Source: Acanthacorydalis orientalis
Lineage: Eukaryota > Arthropoda > Insecta > Megaloptera > Corydalidae
DNA: 64,000 bases
Direction: 5' to 3'
NCBI GenBank assembly: GCA_034766995.1
Contig: CM068317.1
Location: 25,437,501 to 25,501,500 of the forward strand
In this document: positions 1 to 11,579 of the stretch, piece after piece
Layout: each line of letters starts with the position of its first letter
How positions within the stretch are numbered: position 1 is the stretch's first letter
Translations under genes and position numbers: made by a program
The notes under the pieces: model-generated
Database searches by the model: none
What the model was told of the DNA's origin: nothing
Seen by the model: only the letters and a program-made list of their open reading frames with translations

Positions 1-57
1 CATTTAAAGGAAGTTGTTGTGGGACGTAGCTTAGAAAGGTGAGATTTACCATAATGC

Positions 58-1070
58 TTTATACGGTAATAGTTCAGTTTAAGGACTTGTAAAAACACAC
101 TTTAAAAATTCAAATTTCTTGCTAAATTGATTGATTACAATGTAAAACGTGATTTTAAGTTGGGCAACTCGTGATTTTAAGTTTTGCAATAAATGATATG
201 AAAAAATAGTAAAAAAAGTGACCAACTGACAGAAGGTACGATCTGCAAACATGGTCTTTTTTATCTCAAAAAACGCTTTTCTATTGAACAATTACTGGTA
301 AAAGCACCAAATAATCACTCGTACAATACATTTTGCTACATTTAAGACCAAAAAAGTTCACGTAGGAAACTTAATGAAACTAGATATTCACGTGATTCGC
401 TATGTCATTATTTCACGAGGCGCATCCGATATGGCGCGTTCATATGTGTGTAAACAAGTAACGTTTCTATAAATAACTTATTACAAATTATTTTGTATTC
501 AGAGCTGTATACTTGTGCTTGGCCGGGTCAAAAAAGGGCGAGGGTGATGATGAGGGAAGGTGTGGGAAGGAAGTCTATTTTTAATATTATAAATCAGGAT
601 ATATATATTGACTAGTTAAAATGTTGACTTTAAAAGCATCACTAATTTATATGCATATGATCGCACCACAACGGATGCATATGCATATGACTGCGCCGCG
701 CAGATTAATAACAGAGCGATTCATGCAAATGTTTAGTTTTATTAAATTTTTTACGCAAAGTTTTTCTCTTTTAAATATAGAAAAATGTTTTATGTAAATG
801 ATTATTCAGTATTTTTATCGGTAAATATTCAATGAAAAAGTGTTTTTTACAATAAAAAGCCTTTTTTGTGATAAAAAATACTTTTTTGCAGTTTGTATCA
901 TCTGTCAGTGGGGCACTTTTTTTAGATTTTTTTCGTATTATTTATTGCAAAAGTCTTGCTTCCTCGACTTTAAATCACGTTTTACATTATAATTAATCAA
1001 TTTAGCAAAAAATTTGAATTTTTTAAGTGTTTTTCACTAAAGTCCTTAAACTGAACTATTACCCTTTATA
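58..1070. mobile_element. 1,001 bp DNA element with ~180 bp terminal inverted repeats, in a Cdk10 intron
   Basis: The first ~180 bases from 64 reappear as an imperfect reverse complement ending at 1064. The outer ends read (C/G)GGTAATAGTTCAGTTTAAG in both. The hexamer TTTATA stands immediately outside each end (58-63 and 1065-1070) and looks like a target-site duplication. No transposase ORF is visible inside, so this is probably a non-autonomous foldback or long-TIR element. It ends 48 bases before a Cdk10 coding exon. I cannot place its superfamily. Confidence 0.75.
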
Positions 1071-1112
1071 GTTTTTGTTTAACTAATTGATTTTATATCT
1101 TACTTATTTTAG

Positions 1113-1315
1113 TATATTCCTTGTAATGGAATATTGTGAACAAGATTTAGCTTCTCTTCTTGATAACATGCAAGTTCCATTCTCTGAATCACAAGTCAAA
1201 TGTATAATGTTACAAGTTTTACGAGGACTACGGTATCTGCATCATAATTTTATAGTCCACCGTGATCTAAAAGTATCAAATTTGCTGATGACAGACAAGG
1301 GTTGTGTCAAAATCG
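1113..1315 (+). CDS. Cdk10: Cdk10 exon: kinase hinge to catalytic loop
   Basis: Cyclin-dependent kinase 10 is a serine/threonine kinase that pairs with cyclin M and phosphorylates targets such as ETS2 in vertebrates. This exon follows a ttttag acceptor and enters in phase 2 (the codon is completed by T1113). It encodes the hinge [16 protein letters not shown] and the catalytic loop [11 protein letters not shown]. It ends AAATCG before gtaaat. The glycine-rich loop, catalytic lysine and PSTAIRE-like cyclin helix must lie on exons left of the window. Confidence 0.93.
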
Positions 1316-1384
1316 GTAAATTATTAAATAAAATAAATTGCAAAATTGTTTTTTTTCTTCATATTTTATTATTTTGTATTACAG

Positions 1385-1831
1385 CTGATTTTGGTTTAGC
1401 ACGATGGTTTGGTATTCCCTTAAAACCGATGACACCAAGAGTAGTTACTTTGTGGTATAGAGCACCGGAGCTTTTATTACAAGCACCAACTCAAACCACA
1501 AGCGTAGATATGTGGGCTGCTGGATGTATTTTAGGAGAGTTGTTAGGTCATAAACCTTTGTTACCTGGCCGATCAGAAATTCAACAATTAGAATTGATCG
1601 TTGATTTATTAGGCACACCTTCAGATGCAATTTGGCCCGAATTCAGCACATTACCAGCATTACAAAACTTTTCACTCAAACACCAACCATATAATAATCT
1701 AAAACAAAAGTTCCCCTGGCTGTCTGCTGCTGGATTAAGACTTTTGAACTTTTTATTCATGTACGACCCGAAAAAAAGAGCTACTGCTGAAGAGTGCTTG
1801 CAGAGTAGTTATTTCAAAGAAGCACCATTAC
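1385..1831 (+). CDS. Cdk10: Cdk10 exon: activation segment and C-lobe
   Basis: The exon follows attacag and completes the split Ala codon of the ADFGLAR motif. It carries the T-loop [18 protein letters not shown], with the activating Thr in MTPRVVT, the [11 protein letters not shown] helix, the [14 protein letters not shown] segment (CMGC-type insert) and the [12 protein letters not shown] end of the kinase fold. All expected catalytic residues from HRD onwards are present, with no stops. It ends before gtaagat with one base of a Pro codon. Confidence 0.95.
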
Positions 1832-1967
1832 GTAAGATATTTTTTTAATGTGTTATAATATTTGAAATCATACAACTTATCATTCATATGAAAATAATGA
1901 TTATTGAAAAATATGTATGTTTTATTAAGTGTTACTGGCGATAAAATATTGTTTTTTAATATTATAG

Positions 1968-2110
1968 CTTGTGATCCAAAACTAATGCCATCATTCCCCC
2001 AACACCGAAATCTTAAAGGCAATTCAAAAACTGCTTCTAGTACAGAAACAACTGCTGTAAATACTGGTGCAAATGACCAAACAAATAATCTCCCAGCCAT
2101 TTCAGATTTG
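1968..2110 (+). CDS. Cdk10: Cdk10 exon: C-terminal tail
   Basis: The exon follows attatag. The junction restores the CDK10-typical PLPCDPKLMPSFPQHR stretch after the kinase core. The following ~30 residues are Thr/Asn-rich and probably disordered. It ends at TTG before gtaagt in phase 0. Without splicing, the upstream frame would stop at once in the intron, which supports the exon structure. Confidence 0.9.
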
Positions 2111-2203
2111 GTAAGTTTCAAATTATACTAGGTTTTTAAATAAGAAAAGATATTCTTTGCTCAATTTAAAAAATTTCTAATTAAAACAAATGATTTCTCT
2201 CAG

Positions 2204-2239
2204 TTGGGGTCATTAGTAAAGAAGCGGCGAATTGAATAA
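2204..2239 (+). CDS. Cdk10: Cdk10 terminal exon (11 codons and stop)
   Basis: A tiny last exon follows the acceptor tctctcag. It encodes LGSLVKKRRIE and then TAA. The KKRR cluster is a basic C-terminus typical of CDK10 proteins. An AATAAA overlaps the stop codon, too close to be the poly(A) signal; I see no clear signal in the next 250 bases. The four exons in the window give 275 residues. Confidence 0.85.
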   Translation: MGSLVKKRRIE

Positions 2240-3327
2240 ATTCTGAAAAGAAGATTAAAGAAGAAATTAAAGAAAGACTACATTTAGTTTTATGTGTTTA
2301 ATATGTTTTATTATTAATGTGAATAAGTAATTTGTAAACTGTACAACTTTTAAATTACAACAACCCTTTTTTATAAAATAGCTTAAACATTCAAAGAAAG
2401 AAAAAATATTTTCAACCGTAGATGATGGTTACGGTTCTTTCTCACTCAGAGTAAGTATAAAAACAATCGATTTCAAATAGTAACAAATTATGTACATCTA
2501 TAAAAATATATACAGTTTCTTATAAAGCGGAATGTTTTTTTTTTGATCCTTTACTTTTTATTACATTGATAAATATCTATACTAGCTCATTGAATGTGTA
2601 TACACATTTTCAATACAATACATATAATATTTTATGTCTAAAAGTAATATGTGAAATACAAATGTTCATAGACTAAAATTCAATGAGCAAAACAGATATC
2701 TGAATTGGATTAAACATTAACAGTATTTGGAATGTTACAAATAAAATTTTCCATACATCCTAGATACATATATAGGCACAAGTGTCATATCTCAATCCTT
2801 TAAAATCCATTTTATTTCATATCATTTCCTATAAATTCATTTAGTTTTAGTCTTGGTTTCAACAAATTAGAAAATTCCATTTTAGGAGTTCTAATTGTTA
2901 TAAAAATATTCCCTAAGTTAAATGTTTTTTAATTATCCCAACTTCATAATGTATAAAGAGTACTGTGTACATTTTTTTAATAAACACAGTACATATCAAT
3001 ATGTACCATGAATGTAGTGTACCTGACTAGCATTAATTTTTATGTCAATTCCGCTAAATTTAATCAGACATTATGTTTACGGTTTCTATTACATGTTAAT
3101 TAAAAATTTTATTCATATTTTTTTTTATATAATTTATATAACCTATTGCATTGTTCCAATGAAATTAATTTTTTGATACTTATAGGCTCTTGAAAGAAGT
3201 TACCTAAAAATTTATCAATATCTAGTACATTTTAAAAATCTTATGTATATTTAGTGATATTCAAAGTTCCAGTCATTATAGTAGTGAATATAAAGCGTTA
3301 AAGAATAAAAAAACTTTGTATTTATAT

Positions 3328-3329
<2 letters not shown>

Positions 3330-3371
<42 letters not shown>
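3330..3371. repeat. (TA)n microsatellite
   Basis: About 21 uninterrupted TA units, visible directly. Confidence 0.97.
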
Positions 3372-3373
<2 letters not shown>

Positions 3374-4041
3374 ATGGAGAATAATACATAATAACAAAAC
3401 ATATTGAAATAAAAAAAACAAGATTTTTTAACATAAACGTAAATTTTCATCAAAAACAATTTAAAAATATATTTATACTACAATTTTAACTTAATTATAG
3501 TTTTCATTTTAATAGTTTATACATTATTTATATTTAAACTTTGTATTGCACTTTGCTTTCAATGAATTCATAATACAGTTTATATTTTCCATATTCAAAT
3601 CTGTAATTGATTCACTTTACAGTACTTTATATTAAAATTAATAAAAAGAACAAATTATGACCATATAAAATAGGTATGTTCAATTATAATTCATAGATAG
3701 GCTATTTAAGCCATTTTATTAAAAATCTAGACTTGAAATTAGGTAAATAATTTAAATTTTCAGAAAAAATAAATACAAAAGTTTATAATTAAATCCAAAA
3801 AAAACTGTGCATACTATAATTTTAATAATAAGAATAAAGAATGATTATATGTAACTAAAATAAAATTTAAATAGGAAATTAAATTGAAAAGAAGAAAACA
3901 TTACAGAAAAAACAAAAGTATGCCAATAATATGCTAGAAAAATGTAATTGATAATTACAACTCAATTATCCATTCAAAACATTGATTTAAAATGAAATCA
4001 AAAAAGTCTGCTTTTTAACACTGAAAATATTTCCTTTCGTA

Positions 4042-4043
<2 letters not shown>

Positions 4044-4132
<89 letters not shown>
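4044..4132. repeat. (TA)n microsatellite
   Basis: About 44 uninterrupted TA units, one of the longest pure runs in the window. Confidence 0.97.
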
Positions 4133-4133
<1 letters not shown>

Positions 4134-5228
4134 CATGATTGTTCAAAAAGAATATGTATTTTTAAATCAAATCAAATTTTATTAATTAAAAAACAATTCA
4201 AAAGAATATTAAGGTATTTTAAAGAAATAATTGGTATTGAACTAACTACAAATTAATTTACAGTATTTTCTCTTATTGTATTTACAAAGACATAATATAC
4301 GTCTATGCATTTATATATAAAGATATCTCAAAAATTCATTTCCTATTCAATAGTGCATCTTATAATATTTGATTCCTATCCTAATACACCTAATATTATA
4401 AATCAAGTAAGATTAAATACAATTGTTTCGAAAATAGTCCGTTTCTTTTCCTGTGTTCTTATTGCACACTTGTGCCTGGACATTTATTATAAGTTTTTCT
4501 AAAGAATCATTTGACTTATAAAATACTTTGTATTTTTAATTATTTACATTTAGTATACATTTAGAATAATTAATATCTGTCGCAAATAGTATATATACTT
4601 TTTTATCTCATCGTAAAATTGATAAATACATTAATTATATAATTAGGTTAATAATTTTTCTTTTTAGATTTTACAATAAAATTTATAATGAAATCTTAAA
4701 ATACATTTTCTATGATAGACGTGTATTAATAATTTTTTACTTCATTTATAATAATAATTAAATAAAAACCATTGTCTAATGCCACGTGGAAAATACATTT
4801 CTTAATATATCAATTGATTTGATTTTAGTTAATACATGTATGCATTCATATTATCAATTTGAAAAATTAGATATTTTTAAATATAAATGTATGATATTAT
4901 GGTTTCTAAATAGACAGCTTAAATGGTAGTATTGTATTTCAATAATGACTATTTTTTTGTAATTATACAATGAACATTTTGGTTTCTCTCTTTGATTAAA
5001 ATCTTGAGTTTTACGTGCAATAAAATAAATATTATATTTTTTAATAAATTCACAGTAAAAAATATAATTATAATTTGAAGTATTTTTTAAAGTAACATTT
5101 ATAGATATTTTTGACAGAATTTATTAATTGTAATATAATATTACAATTGTTCATTTTTATACCTGTTGCACTGTTGATACATTATTTTCTTAATTTTGGC
5201 TTTGTGAATCACACAAGTCAACTACCAA

Positions 5229-5322
5229 GACTAGTTTCTGTTCTTGAGCCATCATTTGGTATCTATAGATAATTAAATTTATCTACAGCAATCTGAAAAT
5301 AGCTCAAGACACGAAACTAGTC
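5229..5322. ncRNA. Candidate microRNA-precursor-like hairpin
   Basis: Two 21-base arms (5229-5249 and 5302-5322) are reverse complements except for a central 3 x 3 mismatch: GACTAGTTTC and TCTTGAGC pair perfectly on each side. The 52-base loop contains a second small stem (TAGATAA with TTATCTA). Overall length (94 nt) and shape suit an animal pre-miRNA. Read on the - strand, the 5' arm starts TGACTAGTTTCG, sharing GACTAG with the miR-279 seed but not its seventh base. Expression and identity are unknown. A chance inverted repeat or an old MITE would look similar. Confidence 0.4.
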
Positions 5323-5791
5323 ATAGGTCTTTACTTGCTACGATTAGTTTCGCCTCACAAATACATGTGTGATACGCAAGGATGAAGAACATAAAAATAA
5401 TAATTTAATAACATTTTTTTGTGTAAACATAATATTTTTAACATTTAAATAGTTTTGCTCGTGATATGCTACCTATGTATTTTTTATATTAAAACCTTTT
5501 TAAAAACTCCTATTTCATTAGCTGAAAAATAATGTAGAAAAGTTTGAAGTTACACATAAAAATATTTATATTCTAATCATTCCATTTTTTAATAACATAT
5601 TAGTATATAGATCTTTGTTACTTATTCCCTCTTAATTACTATTTCATGAAAAGAATTAAGTATTGAGTAATATGTAAATATTTATATATGTGCTGATTAG
5701 AAAATGTTGCTACTTCGAAATACATAATTTGAACAAAATTTAAAAATATCTTCCAAATTAATGATAACTGCCTAATTGTTTAATTTATATA

Positions 5792-5793
<2 letters not shown>

Positions 5794-5841
<48 letters not shown>
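5794..5841. repeat. (TA)n microsatellite
   Basis: About 24 TA units, visible directly. Confidence 0.96.
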
Positions 5842-5845
<4 letters not shown>

Positions 5846-8441
5846 TATATCAATAACAAATTTAAAAGCATATTGTTAAATAAAATGTTAAGAGATGTTT
5901 ACATTTTTTTTGATTTTTAATATCTGCTGAATTTTTAATTTTCAATATACAATTTGAATATTATAAAAAATATTTGTGATAAAAGTTACACAGCTTAAAG
6001 AGTATCTATTTTTTACAAAAGGATATATATGTATATATGTATTGGTTGAAGGTCATAAACTGCACATCTATGAATTAATTGCCATATTATCAAATATTAA
6101 TTCTATAAATCCCTGTTTTGAAACCATTATTTTGAGTTAAGATGTTCTCATTGAAAATGTAATTATAATTTTCGGAATTGTAACAACTGATAGTTGTAAT
6201 GAAATCAATAATACACTTTATTAAAATGGAAATTTATTTGTTAAAAAAGAACATTAAATAATTATAAGCAAATATGATTATGAAAACAGAGAAAAATATC
6301 TTTATAAACATTGAATTTCTGATGTTAATGATAAAAAATAGGAAAATTCGTCGAAGTAAACTGATCTGATTATAAATTAGACAAAAATCTTGATCATTTT
6401 CTTTGATTTCTCCAGAAAGATTGAAAGTGTGTTGGTGTTACAAAAAAAATAGAAACTAATCAAAAATACATCTGAAATGTGACGGGAAAATAATATAGTT
6501 ACAAATATGCCATAATTTATAACAAAAATATTAGTTTTGAAATGTATTTTTGCTTAGATTTAAAATATTGATCGACGCCACTCATATTGTAAATGATCAA
6601 TATTGTTACATAACGCGGAATATCATATACAGAAATAAATTTAACACAAAAATTAAGAAGTCCAAAATTTTATTTATATTGTTTAATTCACCATATATAT
6701 TCAATAAATTATCTCATTGTTCCGTATAACAAGTACCTCTATTTTCTCTTAATCATTATTTTTTTCAAAAAAAAAATAATTATGCTAATTTTTTCATTTA
6801 TATTTTATTTATTTTTGTTTATTCTAAATTGTTTTTAATGTAAAATATTTTCTAAACGAAATAGAAATATTATTCATTGAAATATAAAATAACAAAAAAA
6901 ATTAATTGTAAAACAATTTCTATATTATTCTATTTTACTACTGCAGAAATGTCGTTTTATTTTTAAAATGATATTACATGGTATTATGAATTTTATAAAT
7001 GTAATATTTCTATTTAAAAATATTTTTTGATCACAATTTTATCAAAGTACATTATATTATTACGTTTGTAATACATCAGAGAAAGCTATGCGTGTAAAAG
7101 ATTTGTCTGATCAGTGGGAATAAATTATGTAACACTACGACTAATGTTCTCTTAGTTCATGTATAAATTGTATTTCTATTCAAGTGTAGTTCGAAATTTT
7201 GTTCAGTTTGCAGTGCTTCTAGTGTTAGAATTTCTTAAAAATGTTTTTAAAGTGTTATTCGAGAAATATATAGACATTTCTTTTCAAAATCAGCTTCAAA
7301 TAACCAGTGACAAGTAAGTATTGAAATCTTGAATATGTTCAATGTTTTCAATAAATTAGGTGTGATTTACATTGAAATTATATGTTTTGTTATAAAAGAA
7401 TCTAACTAGAAAAATCCATAGTATATTGTGTTCAAATGAGCTAAAATTATTTAAAAAAATAAATGGAACGTCTTACAAAATAAAATAATACTACAAAAAT
7501 TCATTAGTGTACCAATTATATTTTTTTATAAATATTCTCATAAATACTGAATTCGAAGTTGTATAACGTTAATCATTTTATGCAATGTTCTGTTGGTGGT
7601 TATATTAATTTATCGTTGAAGTGCTTATTTAATGTTTGGTTTATAGAAATGGCATGAGAAAAAGTTTGTTAGATTTTCTATTCTGATAAATACATAAGAT
7701 TAATATTTCATTATAATTTTTCCATTGAGTATCTTCATATTTTAATATTTTTTATATTATTTCGATATCACATGTTTCCATTAATGAATCGATTTTGAAC
7801 CATTCCAATGTTCAGTATAGACGGGAAGAGATCATTTTTTAAAGCTTGTGTTCGCATTGATTAGATTGAATGCCCGTTTATAGCGAACTGTTGATATAAA
7901 AGTAATTTATTAAAAGTTTTAGCCGTTTCAAAATTTATTAATTAGAAAAAACAACATTTTGATTATTGATAAATTTTTCACTAGAATTATTTCCATTTCT
8001 AATTCATAAATTTAGTGGTAAATGTTTATCCTTGAATATTTAATATTATATCCATATATAATAAGATGTCGAATTACACAGAGTGAATTTTCAGAGTATA
8101 TTAATGTTGATACAAATAATAAAGTTGTAAACTTTATAAAATTACTTCCCTTAAGACAAAATTATAAATACATTATATTGAATACGTGTTTATATATTGT
8201 ATTGCAAATTACTTTTCACTTCGATTTTATCATATATCAACCCATAAATAACTACTCGTGTGTTATTTATTATATATGATTAATACAAAAATGGCCTTCT
8301 CCGATCCATTATCAATAATACTTAATTTTATTTGCGTCTGTTTATTTCTCACATTCGTTTATTTGAAGTTTAGAATGAGATTCATTCGTCCAATTCAATC
8401 CAATAATAAATATAGGTTTTTTTTTATGGCGAATTGTATAT

Positions 8442-8806
8442 TTAGAACGACGTAACCGTATTAGTGTTCTGTTCGTTTAATAGCGTCTGTTCTTCGTCGT
8501 TCTGTTCGGTCGAATTACCGGCCATGTCTATGTATGACTGTGGTCTGTCGTTCGTTGGAGTCAGTAAAGCGTTCTTATTTTTTATTTTAACTGGACTTTC
8601 ATAATGATTTAGTACTAATGTTTGTGTTGGTTTCACAATCTCGTTTTCATATTGGTTCTTTATAACCAAACTAGGTGGTTCCCAGAGCGGTAGTTTATCC
8701 GAATCGGCACATTTTAACGGTTCATCTTGCTTACTGAAATTGACCGAGTCCGAGACGGTAATTGGAATGTTTTTATATGATTTAACAACAAAATCGTCAC
8801 TCGTAT
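8442..8806 (-). CDS. Ret: Ret terminal exon: C-terminal tail
   Basis: The last exon follows ttttttacag and ends in a stop at 8442. It is low in structure but carries tyrosines in docking-type contexts: VIKNQYENEI (positioned like the vertebrate Shc/FRS2 tyrosine NKLY, and also a YxN Grb2-type motif), NHYESPV and QSYIDMAG. These assignments are by position and context only. The tail beyond the kinase is about 150 residues with the preceding exon. The phase (AT completing a G from the upstream exon) gives Asp at the junction. Confidence 0.88.
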
Positions 8807-8828
8807 CTGTAAAAAACGTGCTCTGTAT

Positions 8829-8850
8829 TTACATATATACATATATACAT

Positions 8851-8926
<76 letters not shown>

Positions 8927-8928
8927 AT
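8829..8928. repeat. (TA)n / (TG)n compound microsatellite in Ret intron
   Basis: Interrupted ACATATAT units run into about 25 TA units and then six TG units. It starts about 20 bases upstream of the last Ret coding exon's acceptor. Confidence 0.95.
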
Positions 8929-9179
8929 ATGTATAAACACACATTAGATTGTTAGAAAAAAATAAACACATGTTAGAAAAATAATTTCGTAATTTCGGTA
9001 CTTTGCAAAAAGTTATTTTCTTTTAAGATCACATAAAATAAGTGAATATGAAAAAAATTTGAAGAAAAATAATCAAAGGCTTTAGAAAATTTTAAATGAG
9101 TTAGAATTGTCGATGAAAATAACTGCAACGGAAATCAGTGTGAAATAGTATTTATCTGAACATAGCTCAATAAGTAGTG

Positions 9180-10051
9180 AATAGAGTTTTTGTAGAATTT
9201 AAAATAGACCGAAAATGACTATTAATCAATGATCTGATAGATTAAGACCGTCCTCTTAAATCAAAAGTTCATTAGCAAGATAAGTATGAAGGAATGGGAA
9301 CAGGTAGATTTGCTTCAGGATGTTGATAATTTCTAAAGAATGAATTAGCTGTATTCACACAGTGAAATTATTTGAAAATCATGCAGAAATATTTTTTTAT
9401 GAAATTCCAATTAAAAAATACAACCAGTGAGGTGTATGATAACTTAGGTAGAAAACTTGTAACGAAATTTTAGAGATTTTTTTTCAGACGAAAGTCGATA
9501 TTCAATTTACTGACAATATCGATTAAATGAATGAATATATGTCTGAAAATGCCTCTCCAACTAATTAGAGAACAGAATGTTATATATTATTGTTAATTGA
9601 AATGGAATACGTGTAACAGTGTAGAAAGTAATGTGGTATTCGGAACGGGGTCGTTCTTGATGTTACATAATTAAAACTATGGGTGCGAATGAATATATTA
9701 CAATTTTGAGCATGGAAATTTACTGTTACTGCGGCGAATACTAGAAAAGAAGATTTAACTTCTGTTTAAAATAAAACCTCAATCATAAAACAGAAACAGT
9801 TAGTTTCAGTATGACAAAAGGGTTTTAAAATTTTCCTCGGCAAGGATAGTCCCTCAATATGAATCTAATGTAGATTGAATAAGATAGAATTCAATTAAAA
9901 AACAGTAAAATATCATAAAATTCTACGAATAAAAAAGAGTAAACAGTAGTTGTGTCTGAAAAATGGAGTTAATTCTTGACATAATTGAAATATGGCCAGA
10001 AAGAATAAAAATTGTTATCGAAAACGAGCGATTAGTTCATAATTATTTTTC

Positions 10052-10060
<9 letters not shown>
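9180..10060 (+). mobile_element. Heavily decayed Tc1-like transposon relic
   Basis: Across changing frames the + strand shows pieces typical of Tc1-family transposases: FFSDESR near 9480 (first catalytic Asp context), a stretch near 9610-9660 like the VKHGGGNVMVWG region, NEYITILSMEIY near 9680, and a C-terminal IWPERIKIVIEN near 9990 like the MPERI..VI end. Many stops and frameshifts make it clearly dead. No terminal repeats are recognised. The assignment rests on several short matches from memory, so it is moderate. Confidence 0.45.
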
Positions 10061-10114
<54 letters not shown>

Positions 10115-10478
10115 CATACATATCGAGAGAGAAAGAGAAGGTGAGAGATCTACTGCCTTAAGAAATAAATTTGTTCGAATTATTCAATCGCCTGATGTAA
10201 ATATGTGTGTATTTGGGTATATAAATGTGTGATTGTAATATACTTTATATAATTTTTTTTCGATATTTCTCTCTCTCTCTCTATATATATATATAATGTA
10301 TGTATATATACACATATACATATTGAGAGAGAAAGAAAGACAGTGTTAGATCTACTGTGTTAAGAAATAAATTTGTTGGAATTATTCCATCGCCCTGTAA
10401 ATAAATGTGTATTTGGGTATATTAATGTGTGATTGTAATATACTTTATATAATTTTTTTTAGATCTCTCTCTCTCTCT

Positions 10479-10519
<41 letters not shown>

Positions 10520-10680
10520 CACACACACATCTAGAGAGAAAGAGAGAGGGTGAGAGATCTACTGCTTTAAGAAATAAATTTGTTCGAATTATTCAATCGC
10601 CCTGATGTAAATATGTGTGTATTTGGGTATATAAATGTGTGATTGTAATATACTTTATATAATTTTTTTTAAATATCACT
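10050..10680. repeat. Three tandem ~205 bp units, each with a (CT)n-(TA)n-(GA)n hairpin
   Basis: Units start near 10050, 10268 and 10463. Each has TCTCTCTC, a TA run, then a GAGAGA segment (which pairs with the CT run), followed by a shared ~120 bp tail containing AGATCTACTG, AAGAAATAAATTTGTT and GTGTATTTGGGTATA and ending TATATAATTTTTTTT. The tails are nearly identical, so the duplications are fairly recent. It lies in the Ret intron 8807-10993. Confidence 0.85.
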
Positions 10681-10993
10681 CACTAAAAATAAACATTTAA
10701 CAATAACACAACCTTGAAGTCTATATTTAAAATATCAATTCTGTACAAACCATCACGAAAATATTATTCTAATTAAAATAACATGTTCCAGCATTAGAGA
10801 ATAATTAGTTATAAATATAATATATATATTTTTAAATATATATATATATATATATTTTCAAATTACAACACAAACTACTTTTGATTTAAATTTTGGCTCG
10901 TTAGTTTTTCTCTATTGAAAAATATGAATAAATTTCGTTAATTATTTAAAAACACATTATCAACAAAAATCGATTGATTTTTCGAACTCTTAC

Positions 10994-11175
10994 CTGACGT
11001 GTCGAAATTAGTGTTCATATCAGCAACAAAATACGTTCGATTGTGTACGATTCTCGGATTGAGATCGAGGTATTCGACACCATCTTCTAGCATATGATCG
11101 AATTTTTCTGTGAGGCTCCTGAACGACGGTCTTGCTAATGGATCCAATTCCCAGCAACTTTTCATTATATAATAC
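10994..11175 (-). CDS. Ret: Ret exon: end of kinase C-lobe
   Basis: Encodes YYIMKSCWELDPLARPSF, the last helices of the tyrosine kinase fold including the conserved CW...RP motif, then EYLDLNPR, matching the position of the vertebrate PLC-gamma docking tyrosine (YLDL). The acceptor is tgcag; the donor is CAG/gtaaga. The split Leu and Asp codons at its two ends are restored correctly by the neighbouring exons. Confidence 0.93.
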
Positions 11176-11227
11176 CTGCAAAAAGTTCATCTTAAAACAC
11201 TTTTTATATAATTATTTGAATGTATAT

Positions 11228-11545
11228 AATGAGTCAAAAAGTTCTTGAGTGTTTTCTTCTCTATCTCCCCGTCGCTCCCTCCTTCTCCTCCCTCTTCGCT
11301 CCTCCCCCCCCCCTCTCTCTATATATATATATAGAAAGAGGGAAAAGAAAACATTCAGGAACTTTATATATATATATAGAGAGAGAGAGAAGGAGAGGGG
11401 GGAAGGAGGTAAGAGGGAGGAGAAGGAGGGTGGGACGGGGAGATAGGGAAGAAAACACTCAAGAACTTTTTGACTCATATTATATATATATATATATATA
11501 CATAAAGAGGGAAAACAAAACATTCAGAAACTTTTTGACTCTTTC

Positions 11546-11565
<20 letters not shown>
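11228..11565. repeat. Long polypurine/polypyrimidine inverted repeat with repeated TIR-like arms
   Basis: Bases ~11229-11326 (GAGTCAAAAAGTTCTTGAG then a C/T-rich tract) recur as an inverted copy at ~11381-11478, separated by about 55 bases. Two further partial inverted arms (AAACATTCAGGAAC near 11350, AAACATTCAGAAACTTTTTG near 11518) follow, each next to TA or GA runs. It looks like stacked MITE-type ends. It starts ~50 bases upstream of the acceptor of the 10994-11175 exon. The purine tract has several G runs. Confidence 0.75.

Positions 11566-11579
<14 letters not shown>

Larger units (their letters stand above)
2240..8441. other. Intergenic, between the convergent Cdk10 and Ret 3' ends
   Basis: About 6.2 kb of very AT-rich DNA. 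It holds three TA microsatellites (3330, 4044, 5794) and the hairpin at 5229-5322. The left part should include the Cdk10 3' UTR and the right part the Ret 3' UTR. A complement of AATAAA at 8341-8346 lies about 96 bases past the Ret stop on the - strand and is a reasonable poly(A) signal. The short ORFs here have no recognisable domains. Confidence 0.7.

Noticed and set aside
7130..7315. Possible + strand first exon ending at GACAA/gtaagt
   Set aside because: Only a donor-like GTAAGT and slightly higher GC; no ORF, no downstream exon recognised. Too weak to annotate.
11212..11564. Overlapping open frames on both strands (up to 114 residues)
   Set aside because: They come from polypurine/polypyrimidine and TA repeats of the inverted repeat, not from a gene.
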